DNA of 64,000 nt from Bacillus coahuilensis m4-4 (GTDB taxonomy: Bacteria; Bacillota; Bacilli; Bacillales; Bacillaceae_K), in NCBI RefSeq assembly GCF_000171615.1, contig NZ_ABFU01000028.3, positions 135,914-199,913 of the forward strand. Reading direction: 5' to 3'. A program made the position numbers and the translations under genes. Below the pieces are notes generated by a model. That model ran no database searches and was not told the DNA's origin. It saw only the letters and a program-made list of their open reading frames with translations. This document shows, one piece after another, positions 9,455-16,537 of this stretch; the stretch's first letter is position 1, and every line of letters starts with the position of its first letter.

Positions 9455-10378
9455 TTGGTCGTCTATCTTGATATAATCTGGTTATTAAATTTCCTTGTAG
9501 ACAGTATGCTCCTTGCATTAACCGCTCTTTTCCTTAAGAGAAGTGTGAAATTGTGGAGATTTTTTATCGGAGGATTTATCGGGTCCATCATTCTCATCTC
9601 TTATTTTATGGAGGGGCTCTCATTTTTGTTACATCCAGTAGGAAAAATTGTCGTATCCATCTTTATGGTCTTAGCAACGTTTGGGTATAAAAGATGGAAG
9701 TATTTTGTTCAATCGCTTGGAATGTTTTATTTTCTTTCTTTTTTAGCGGGAGGCATGATTATTGGCTCTCATTATTTTATTCAGTGGGATAAAAGCTTAT
9801 TACACGCAGTTTCAAAAGGGAGTGTCCAAGGCTTTGGGGACCCCATTTCATGGGTCTTTGTTCTTTTAGGATTTCCTGTTATTTGGTATTTTAGTCAATC
9901 GCAGAGAGAACAAATTCAAATCATCAATATTCAGTACGATCAGTTAGTTACCGTAAAAATAAAGATCATTGATATTTCTATTACGGTAAAAGGGTTGGTT
10001 GATTCAGGTAATCAATTGGTTGATCCTCTTTCCAAGTCTCCAGTTATGATCGTCTCCATTCAAAATATTCAGGAACAGTTTCATCCATTATTTGTAGAAT
10101 GGTGCAAGGATGAAGAACAATTCAATCTTCCTGAACAACTAGAGGATCAATGGTTAGAAAGAGTTCGGTTAATACCTGCAAAATCCATTGGGAAAGAACA
10201 TCAGATGTTGAAAGCCTTTAAACCAGACCTTATAGAAATTATGACGAACGATCAATCTTATGTTGTTAAAAAAGGGTTGGTCTCGTTTACTACTAGAGCT
10301 CTTTCTGCTGATGATGTGTTTGATTGTATTGTTCAGCCTAAGATGGTGTCTGATAACGCAAAAGGAAAGGTTTCATAA
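9455..10378 (+). CDS. spoIIGA: Sporulation sigma-E processing protease SpoIIGA
   Basis: SpoIIGA is the septal membrane aspartic-type protease that removes the pro-peptide from pro-sigma-E in the mother cell, after a signal from SpoIIR. The N-terminal half has about five membrane segments (IIWLLNFLVDSMLLALTALFL, then FIGGFIGSIILISYF and others). The C-terminal half carries the catalytic Asp in VKGLVDSGNQLVDPL. FGDPISWVFVLLGFPVIWYFS and the tail FDCIVQPKMVS match the family. The start is TTG at 9455 with AGGAGG about 10 bases upstream. The product is intact at 307 residues. sigE follows after 20 bases, forming the spoIIG operon. Confidence 0.95.
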   Translation: MVVYLDIIWLLNFLVDSMLLALTALFLKRSVKLWRFFIGGFIGSIILISYFMEGLSFLLHPVGKIVVSIFMVLATFGYKRWKYFVQSLGMFYFLSFLAGGMIIGSHYFIQWDKSLLHAVSKGSVQGFGDPISWVFVLLGFPVIWYFSQSQREQIQIINIQYDQLVTVKIKIIDISITVKGLVDSGNQLVDPLSKSPVMIVSIQNIQEQFHPLFVEWCKDEEQFNLPEQLEDQWLERVRLIPAKSIGKEHQMLKAFKPDLIEIMTNDQSYVVKKGLVSFTTRALSADDVFDCIVQPKMVSDNAKGKVS

Positions 10379-10398
10379 ATGCACAAAGGGGAGATTAG

Positions 10399-11120
10399 GT
10401 GAAGCGTTTACGATTTAAATTGATGTACTGGTGGCACAAATTACGGTTGAAGCTAGGGTTAAAATCAGATGAAATCTACTATATAGGAGGAAGTGAGGCC
10501 CTACCTCCGCCCTTATCTAAAGAAGAAGAAGAAGTGCTTCTTCAGAAGTTACCTGGTGGTGATCAAACTGCGCGATCATTATTGATTGAGCGTAATCTTA
10601 GACTTGTTGTGTACATAGCAAGAAAGTTTGAAAATACTGGTATTAATATTGAAGATTTAATTTCTATTGGAACAATTGGTTTAATTAAAGCAGTCAACAC
10701 ATTCAACCCAAGAAAAAAAGATAAAGTTAGCTACATATGCCTCTAGGTGTATTGAAAATGAAATACTGATGTATTTGCGTAGAAATAACAAAATACGCTC
10801 GGAGGTTTCCTTTGATGAACCTTTGAATATTGATTGGGACGGCAATGAATTGCTTTTATCTGATGTATTAGGAACAGATGATGATATTATTACAAAGGAT
10901 ATCGAAGCAACCGTGGACAAGAAATTATTGTTTTCTGCCCTACATCAATTAAATGATCGAGAAAAGCAAATAATGGAGCTGCGATTTGGGCTGAATGGTG
11001 AAGAAGAAAAAACAACAAAAAGATGTCGCTGATATGTTAGGAATTTCACAATCGTATATTTCTCGTTTAGAGAAAAGAATTATCAAGAGGCTAAGAAAAG
11101 AATTTAATAAAATGGTGTAA
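10399..11120 (+). CDS. sigE: Sporulation sigma factor SigE (two frameshifts as sequenced)
   Basis: SigE is the first mother-cell-specific sigma factor, made as an inactive precursor. The basic N-terminal pro-region ([20 protein letters not shown]) is the SpoIIGA substrate. Region 2 reads [26 protein letters not shown]. The frame breaks in the A7 run 10713-10719 and resumes as [32 protein letters not shown] in pieces. It breaks again in the A6 run 11007-11012, after FGLNGEEEK. It then resumes with [20 protein letters not shown], the region 4 helix-turn-helix. Removing one A at each site restores a normal protein of about 239 residues. I think both are sequence errors. Confidence 0.85.
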
Positions 11121-11121
11121 C

Positions 11122-11162
11122 AAAATACCTAAGGGTGCCTGACATCCTTAGGTATTTTTTAT
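11122..11162 (+). terminator. Terminator after sigE
   Basis: AAAATACCTAAGG pairs with CCTTAGGTATTTTTT around a 10-base loop, two bases after the sigE stop. It separates sigE from sigG, so sigG depends on its own promoter. Confidence 0.85.
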
Positions 11163-11249
11163 AACTATTCTGTATTTTAAAACTTTAATTCTCTATGCCT
11201 TGCTATATAAGACTTTATATTTTTCAGAAGAATCAACAATTTGAGAGTG

Positions 11250-11279
11250 TGCATATTTTTTCCTGCAGGGGAGATACTG
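11250..11279 (+). promoter_or_regulatory. Sigma-F-like promoter upstream of sigG
   Basis: GCATA at 11251-11255 and GGAGATACTG at 11270-11279 fit the sigma-F consensus (GYATA and GGNNANANTR), with a 14-base gap. Every consensus position of the -10 element matches. In B. subtilis, spoIIIG (sigG) is first transcribed by sigma-F in the forespore, which supports the reading. Confidence 0.55.
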
Positions 11280-11316
11280 TTTTTTGAACATCATCTCCTG
11301 TTAGGAGGGAAAAGAA

Positions 11317-12093
11317 ATGTCACGCAACAAGGTAGAAATATGTGGAGTAGATACTTCAAAACTTCCTGTATTAAAAAACGAAGAAATGAGAGAGCTTTTT
11401 AGAAAGATGCAGGCAGGAGACACGTATTCCAGGGAGAAGCTTGTGAATGGTAACCTGCGATTAGTATTAAGTGTCATTCAACGATTTAATAATCGTGGTG
11501 AATATGTAGACGACTTATTTCAAGTAGGCTGTATCGGTCTAATGAAGTCAATTGATAACTTCGACTTAAGTCAGAACGTACGGTTCTCTACATATGCAGT
11601 GCCTATGATAATTGGAGAAATTAGAAGATACTTAAGAGACAATAATCCAATTAGAGTTTCAAGGTCGCTTCGTGATATTGCTTATAAAGCACTTCAAGCA
11701 AGAGAAAAGTTGATGGGAGAAACATCAAAGGAACCAACCGCAGAAGAAATCGCGAAAGTGTTAGATGTACCTCATGAAGATATCGTATTTGCACTTGACG
11801 CGATCCAAGATCCAGTATCATTGTTCGAACCCATTTACAATGATGGGGGGGATCCTATCTTTGTGATGGATCAGCTAAGTGATGAAAGAAATCGAGATGT
11901 CAACTGGATAGAAGAAATTGCATTAAAAGAAGGATTAAGACGCTTAAACGATCGAGAAAAAATGATCATCAGGAAGCGCTTCTTCCAAGGAAAAACTCAA
12001 ATGGAAGTAGCAGATGAAATTGGCATATCTCAAGCACAAGTATCGCGACTTGAAAAGGCAGCAATCAAACACATGAATAAAAACATTCAGTAA
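11317..12093 (+). CDS. sigG: Sporulation sigma factor SigG
   Basis: SigG is the late forespore-specific sigma factor, active after engulfment and held in check by SpoIIAB. Region 2 (NGNLRLVLSVIQRFNNRGEYVDDLFQVGCIGLMKSI in parts, about residues 47-82) is near-identical to the family. So are FDLSQNVRFSTYAVPMIIGEIRR, region 3 and the region 4 helix-turn-helix (TQMEVADEIGISQAQVSRLEK, about 228-248). The length is 258 residues with no frame break. ATG follows AGGAGGG. It lies alone between two terminators, with a sigma-F-like promoter upstream. Confidence 0.97.
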   Translation: MSRNKVEICGVDTSKLPVLKNEEMRELFRKMQAGDTYSREKLVNGNLRLVLSVIQRFNNRGEYVDDLFQVGCIGLMKSIDNFDLSQNVRFSTYAVPMIIGEIRRYLRDNNPIRVSRSLRDIAYKALQAREKLMGETSKEPTAEEIAKVLDVPHEDIVFALDAIQDPVSLFEPIYNDGGDPIFVMDQLSDERNRDVNWIEEIALKEGLRRLNDREKMIIRKRFFQGKTQMEVADEIGISQAQVSRLEKAAIKHMNKNIQ

Positions 12094-12122
12094 AAAGCAG
12101 ACATTTAGTCTGTCTTTTTTTT
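12094..12122 (+). terminator. Terminator after sigG
   Basis: CAGAC pairs with GTCTG around ATTTA, followed by TCTTTTTTTT. It directly follows the sigG stop. Confidence 0.75.
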
Positions 12123-12172
12123 CTTATTTGCATATATATTTAGTAATAGGGATGTAGAAATGAGGGAGAAAG

Positions 12173-12451
12173 ATGGTAAGAATTTCTGATTTTCAAGTAA
12201 AGGATGTTGTGAACGTATCAGATGGAAGAAGACTAGGAAACATTGGGGATATAGAAATAAATTTGGATACAGGTAAGATTGAAGCTGTTGTGGTTGGAGG
12301 GACGGGTAAGGTGTTAGGATTTTTTGGAAAAGAAGAAGAAATCGTCATTCCGTTCCGATCGATTGTGAAAATAGGAGAAGATGTCATTTTAGTCAGGTTA
12401 ACGGATGTCCATTATGTACAGGAAAAACTTGAACAACCAAAGAGCCAATGA
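12173..12451 (+). CDS. ylmC: PRC-barrel protein YlmC/YmxH family
   Basis: A 92-residue protein with a single PRC-barrel domain (VNVSDGRRLGNIGDIEINLDTGKIEAVVV at about 12-40, then EEEIVIPFRSIVKIGEDVILV). The family (YlmC/YmxH) is conserved in spore formers, and its molecular role is not established. It occupies the position of ylmC downstream of sigG. ATG at 12173 follows GAGGGAGAAAG. It lies between two terminators and therefore seems monocistronic. Confidence 0.85.
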   Translation: MVRISDFQVKDVVNVSDGRRLGNIGDIEINLDTGKIEAVVVGGTGKVLGFFGKEEEIVIPFRSIVKIGEDVILVRLTDVHYVQEKLEQPKSQ

Positions 12452-12481
12452 AAAGGAGTCATGACGTGACTTCTTTTTTTG
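12451..12481 (+). terminator. Terminator after ylmC
   Basis: AAAAGGAGTCA pairs with TGACTTCTTTTTTT around TGACG, starting on the stop codon of ylmC. Confidence 0.75.
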
Positions 12482-12521
12482 TGGTAAACTATCACTATAT
12501 GTTGAAAGAAGGTAGAAACAA

Positions 12522-13335
12522 ATGGAGCCTTTTGTACATGCTTCGACAAGCACTCTGATTATTGAAAAGTGGGTAACACAATTTCCTAATCTCACAATCG
12601 GTTTTACAACTAAGCTAGGTGGGGTAAGTAAAAACCAATATAGGGAATGCAATCTAGGGCATCATGTCGGTGAAGATAGACGTAGCGTTAATGTAAACCG
12701 AGTTTTCGTGGCAGATCAAATAGAACAACCTTTACATAATTGGGTTTCAGCAGAACAAACACATGGGAAACGAATCGAAAAAATTACTCCACTTATTCGG
12801 GGGCGCGGGGCTACTTGCTATGAAGATGCAGTGAAAGACTGCGATGGTTTCTATACGAATCATCCTGAAATACTTTTAACTCTTGCATATGCAGACTGTG
12901 TTCCTTTATTCTTCCTTCACCCTCATTCCAAATTAATAGGTATTGCCCATGCAGGTTGGAAAGGAACGGTTCTTGGTATTGGTAATGAAATGGTTCAAAC
13001 TTGGGTCCAAGACGAAGGGGTTCCAATAAATGAAATCCATGTGGCGATAGGACCTTCGATTTGTACTACCTGTTATGTAGTGGATGATCCTATTATTACT
13101 AGATTAAATGAAACTATAGCGAATCCCACTTCTTTCTATACGGAAGTGTCATCTGGGCAATACCAATTAGACTTAAGAGGATTAAATAGAGAAATTCTTA
13201 TTGAGGCAGGTATTATTAAAGAAAATATACTTACCACTAATTATTGTTCAGCATGTGATCAAAATTATTTTTTCTCATAGGAGAGATGAGGGAAAGACAG
13301 GTAGGATGCTAGGATTTATTGGTTGGAAGGGATGA
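12522..13335 (+). CDS. ylmD: Purine nucleoside phosphorylase YfiH/YlmD family (laccase domain; frameshifted near 3' end)
   Basis: Members of the YfiH/YlmD family, once called multicopper polyphenol oxidases, have zinc-dependent purine nucleoside phosphorylase and adenosine deaminase activity. In Bacillus the gene heads the ylmDEFGH cluster. The metal site is visible: WVSAEQTHG, LAYADCVPLFF, IAHAGWKGTVLGI and TNYCSACD. The frame breaks in the T6 run 13268-13273. With five Ts it continues [19 protein letters not shown] and stops at 13335, overlapping the ylmE ATG by four bases. Restored length is about 271 residues. Confidence 0.85.
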
Positions 13336-14026
13336 AATCATTGCTTGTTAAAGACAATTTAAACCTATTGAATCAAAAAAATAAGAAAAAGCTTGTCTAA
13401 AATCTGGACGAGCACCAGAAGATGTTTCTATTATTGGTGTTACCAAATATGTGTCAATACAAAGAGCAAAAGAGGCAATTGATGCAGGTGTTCAACACCT
13501 TGGAGAGAACAGAGATGAAGGTTTTCTAGCTAAGTTTGAAGAAATTGGCTCAAATGTAACATGGCACTATATTGGAAATCTTCAAACACGCAAAGTAAAA
13601 TCTGTCATTAACAAAGTAGACTACTTACATTCACTAGACCGCCTGAGTTTAGCGAAAGAAATTGAAAAAAGAGCAAATGCTCCTGTCCTATGCTTCGTTC
13701 AAGTCAATGTTTCAGGAGAAGAATCTAAACAGGGAATAGCTCCTGAACATATTATGGAATTTATTAAAGAACTAGCACATTTCTCAAACATAAAAGTAGT
13801 GGGCTTAATGACCATGGCCCCGTACAGTTCAGATGAGGTACTTCTACGTACTATTTTTCAAAAGCTACGTGTGCTTCGTGACGAGATAAAAAATTTGAAT
13901 TTAGACTATGCCCCTTGTCAAGAACTCTCCATGGGAATGTCAAACGACTTCGAACTAGCGATTGAGGAAGGTGCCACGTATATTCGAATTGGAACTAGCC
14001 TTGTAGGCAATAAGGAGGAAGAATAG
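13332..14026 (+). CDS. ylmE: PLP homeostasis protein YlmE/YggS (frameshifted near 5' end)
   Basis: YggS-family pyridoxal-phosphate-binding protein (PLPHP), a non-catalytic PLP carrier linked to vitamin B6 and amino-acid balance. ATG at 13332 gives [15 protein letters not shown]. The frame then fails in the A7 (13375-13381) and A5 (13386-13390) runs. Removing one A from each yields [24 protein letters not shown], where the Lys in VTKY is the PLP ligand. The rest is intact: [60 protein letters not shown]. It overlaps ylmD and is followed by sepF after one base. Confidence 0.85.
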
Positions 14027-14027
14027 G

Positions 14028-14471
14028 ATGGGAATTGGTACATCTTTTAAAAAGTTGTTCTTTTATGAAGATGAAGATGAATATGATTATGTAGAAGAAA
14101 AGTCTCAGAGCTTTGAAGAAGAGCAGCCCATGCTACGTTCTAAGCAGAAGCAAAAGCAAAACGTAGTAAGCCTTCAGAGTGTTCAAAAGCAATCAAAAAT
14201 GATGATAGTTGAGCCACGAATGTATTCAGAGGCACAAGAAATTGCAGACCATTTGAAAGGGAAACGGTCTGTATTAGTTAACCTACAACGAGTATCACAC
14301 GATCAAGCAAAACGAATTATTGATTTTCTAAGTGGAACAGTTTATGCTTTAGGTGGAGATATTCAAAAAGTCGGCGTAGATATCTTCTTATGTACGCCAG
14401 ATACTGTGGAAGTTCAAGGTGCAATATCTGCACTTGAGGAAATAGAAGATTCTCATAATTCAAGGTGGTAA
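14028..14471 (+). CDS. sepF: Cell division protein SepF
   Basis: SepF polymerises into rings that align FtsZ filaments and anchors them to the membrane. The N-terminus ([15 protein letters not shown]) forms the amphipathic membrane-binding helix, followed by an acidic linker ([10 protein letters not shown]). The C-terminal domain (about 60-147) has [22 protein letters not shown] and [18 protein letters not shown]. The product has 147 residues. It overlaps ylmG (TAATG) and is in the standard ylm order. Confidence 0.95.
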   Translation: MGIGTSFKKLFFYEDEDEYDYVEEKSQSFEEEQPMLRSKQKQKQNVVSLQSVQKQSKMMIVEPRMYSEAQEIADHLKGKRSVLVNLQRVSHDQAKRIIDFLSGTVYALGGDIQKVGVDIFLCTPDTVEVQGAISALEEIEDSHNSRW

Positions 14472-14737
14472 TGAAATTGTCAATTATTATTGGTACACTT
14501 CAAACTGTATTAACAATGTACACGTATGTTCTGATTATTTACATCTTAATGTCCTGGTTTCCAAATGCACGAGAAACTTCATTTGGACAAGTTTTATCTA
14601 GATTGAGTGAACCTTATTTAGAGCCATTCCGTCGCTTTATTCCGCCATTAGGTATGTTTGATATTTCACCGATTGTTGCCATAATCGTACTTAATTTCGC
14701 AAATTACGGGCTAGCGGCAATCGGAACCTGGTTTTAA
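14471..14737 (+). CDS. ylmG: YggT family membrane protein YlmG
   Basis: A small membrane protein of the YggT family with two helices (LSIIIGTLQTVLTMYTYVLII and IVAIIVLNFANYGLAAIG). The conserved motif between them is LMSWFPNARE...LSRLSEPYLEPFRRFIPPLG. In Bacillus and in plastid homologues it is linked to division or membrane organisation, but the molecular role is unclear. ATG at 14471 overlaps the sepF stop; a GTG two codons upstream is less likely. Confidence 0.88.
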   Translation: MKLSIIIGTLQTVLTMYTYVLIIYILMSWFPNARETSFGQVLSRLSEPYLEPFRRFIPPLGMFDISPIVAIIVLNFANYGLAAIGTWF

Positions 14738-14764
14738 AGGAGTCTAGAAATAGGCTCTTTTTTG
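14736..14764 (+). terminator. Weak terminator after ylmG
   Basis: AAAGGAGTC can pair with GGCTCTTTTTT (with G-T pairs) around an 8-base loop. The T tail is good but the stem is imperfect, so readthrough to ylmH is plausible. Confidence 0.45.
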
Positions 14765-14796
14765 TATGCAAAATTGAACTAGCAGAAGGGGACAAT

Positions 14797-15570
14797 ATGC
14801 ACATATATCAACATTTTAGACCTGAAGAAAAAGAATTTATTGATACGGTTATAAGATGGAAAGAAGAAGTGGCCAATCAGTACGCTCCTAAGCTAACGGA
14901 TTTCCTTCACCCTAGGGAAAGACAAATTGTCGAAGCAATCATTGGGTCCCAGAGTGAAGTATTGGTGTCTTTCGAAGGATTACTTCCTGACGCAGAGAGG
15001 AAACGTTGTTTGATCTATCCAGACTATTTTCAACCTAAAATAGAAGACTTTGACTTGGCCCTATTAGAAGTAGAGTATCCCAGAAAGTTTATAACATTAG
15101 AGCATAGACAAATATTAGGTGCCTTAATGTCATTAGGTATTCGAAGGGAAAAATACGGAGATATTTTATTATCTGACGATCGAATTCAACTTATCGCGGC
15201 TAATGAATTAAAATCATATATTACGCTCCAATTTACTGAAGTAGGAAAAAGTCAAATTGAACTGATTGAAAAAAATCGAAAAGAAATTATCCAACCGAAT
15301 GAAGAGTGGTCAGAATATCAAACGACCGTCTCGTCTCTACGTTTAGATGTTATGTTATCCACTCTGTTAAAAATCAGTAGAAATAAAGCTCAAGCTTATA
15401 TCACGACAAATAAAGTAAAAGTAAATTGGCGAGAAGAAGACAGAGTATCTTTTATATGTGAACCAGGTGATATGATCTCTGTCAGAGGAAAAGGAAGGCT
15501 TAAAATTTTTTCTCTTGATGGTCAAACAAAGAGAGAAAAGTGGAAAGTTACGGCTGGATTGTTAAAATAA
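14797..15570 (+). CDS. ylmH: S4 RNA-binding domain protein YlmH
   Basis: YlmH (257 residues) has an N-terminal domain with the conserved FLHPRERQIVEAII and RCLIYPDYF, a central EYPRKFITLEHRQILGALMSLGI, and a C-terminal S4 domain (about 180-245: SSLRLDVMLSTLLKISRNKAQAYI). S4 domains bind structured RNA. YlmH/RqcP-type proteins bind stalled 50S-peptidyl-tRNA complexes in ribosome quality control together with RqcH, which is also encoded in this window. No frame break. ATG at 14797 follows GAAGGGG. Confidence 0.92.
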   Translation: MHIYQHFRPEEKEFIDTVIRWKEEVANQYAPKLTDFLHPRERQIVEAIIGSQSEVLVSFEGLLPDAERKRCLIYPDYFQPKIEDFDLALLEVEYPRKFITLEHRQILGALMSLGIRREKYGDILLSDDRIQLIAANELKSYITLQFTEVGKSQIELIEKNRKEIIQPNEEWSEYQTTVSSLRLDVMLSTLLKISRNKAQAYITTNKVKVNWREEDRVSFICEPGDMISVRGKGRLKIFSLDGQTKREKWKVTAGLLK

Positions 15571-15601
15571 CGAAAAAATTTAAAGGAATTTCCCCATAAT
15601 C

Positions 15602-15620
15602 TGTCGAAAAACAGTATAAT
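15602..15620 (+). promoter_or_regulatory. Candidate divIVA promoter -10 with an adjoining 0A-box match
   Basis: TATAAT at 15615-15620 is a consensus -10 about 36 bases upstream of the divIVA ATG, but no good -35 is visible 17 bases upstream. TGTCGAA at 15602-15608 is a perfect 7-base match to the Spo0A box, lying in the spacer, where binding would be expected to repress. Chance matches of seven bases are common, so this is tentative. Confidence 0.35.
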
Positions 15621-15655
15621 AGCAGTAAGACTACTTTGACTGTGGAGGTGGCGTC

Positions 15656-16171
15656 ATGCCTTTAACACCATTAGATATACATAATAAGGAATTTAGCAGA
15701 GGATTTAGAGGGTACGATGAAGATGAAGTAAATGAATTTCTTGACCAAATTATTAAGGATTATGAATTACTTATTCGTGAAAAGAAAGAGCTTGAAGAAA
15801 GATTACTTTCAACGGATGAAAAGCTTAGTCATTTCTCAAACATTGAACAAACGCTAAATAAATCAATTATTGTCGCACAGGAAGCAGCAGAAGAAGTAAA
15901 AAGCAATGCCCAAAAAGAGGCTAAACTCATTGTTCGTGAAGCAGAAAAAAATGCGGACCGAATTGTAAATGAATCGTTAGCGAAGGCTAGAAAAATTGCA
16001 CTTGAAGTAGAAGAGTTAAAAAAACAAGCGAAGGTTTTCCGTACGCGCTTCAAAATGCTCATCGAAGCTCAGCTTGATATGCTGAAAAACGATGATTGGG
16101 ATACATTATTAGAATTTAAAATGGATGCCTCCGAACTAAAATCTTTAGAAGAAGAAGACACATTATCTTGA
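15656..16171 (+). CDS. divIVA: Septum/pole-placement protein DivIVA
   Basis: DivIVA senses negatively curved membrane at septa and poles and recruits MinJ/MinCD and, in sporulation, the chromosome-anchoring machinery. The N-terminal lipid-binding domain (PLTPLDIHNKEFSRGFRGYDE) has the exposed Phe-Arg pair at about residues 18-19. A long coiled coil covers about 30-150, and the acidic tail ends DTLS. Length is 171 residues. It starts 85 bases after ylmH, and its stop codon overlaps the ileS leader promoter. Confidence 0.96.
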   Translation: MPLTPLDIHNKEFSRGFRGYDEDEVNEFLDQIIKDYELLIREKKELEERLLSTDEKLSHFSNIEQTLNKSIIVAQEAAEEVKSNAQKEAKLIVREAEKNADRIVNESLAKARKIALEVEELKKQAKVFRTRFKMLIEAQLDMLKNDDWDTLLEFKMDASELKSLEEEDTLS

Positions 16172-16197
16172 CGAACACCTTTCTTGTTTCATATAAT
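16168..16197 (+). promoter_or_regulatory. Sigma-A promoter of the ileS T-box leader
   Basis: TTGACG (16168-16173) and TATAAT (16192-16197) with an 18-base spacer. The -35 overlaps the divIVA stop codon. It lies just upstream of the T-box leader. Confidence 0.75.
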
Positions 16198-16203
16198 AAC
16201 TTA

Positions 16204-16463
16204 ACAATGATAAATTAATGAACGTCTGCGTTGAATGGGAAGAGTACTATTAAGACTAAATGTAGCGAGCTAGGGATGGTGTGAGCCTAGTTTTAAGGAT
16301 AATAGGAAAATCACCCAGGAGCACTTTCAGTGAACGGGCCACTTAGTAGCTTAAAGCGAGTTATTCACGTTACGAATTCCAAGGAGAATAGCGCGTATGC
16401 TATTTACTAGGGTGGTACCGCGGGAAAACCTTCTCGTCCCTTTTCGGGACGAGGAGGTTTTTT
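16204..16463 (+). ncRNA. T-box riboswitch controlling ileS (isoleucine type)
   Basis: The T-box sequence AGGGTGGTACCGCG is at 16409-16422, where the UGGU bulge pairs with the NCCA end of uncharged tRNA. The terminator follows: CCTTCTCGTCCC pairs with GGGACGAGGAGG plus T6 (16427-16463). Stem I lies at about 16225-16325. The codon ATC at 16310-16312 in AAAATCACC is the likely specifier for isoleucine, consistent with ileS downstream. When tRNA-Ile is uncharged, the antiterminator should form. Confidence 0.92.
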
Positions 16464-16537
16464 ATTTTTATCTGAGACAGTGTAAAAGTACATGTCTCCG
16501 TTAAAACTGAAAGCATAAACGGCGTTTAAGAGGAGGA

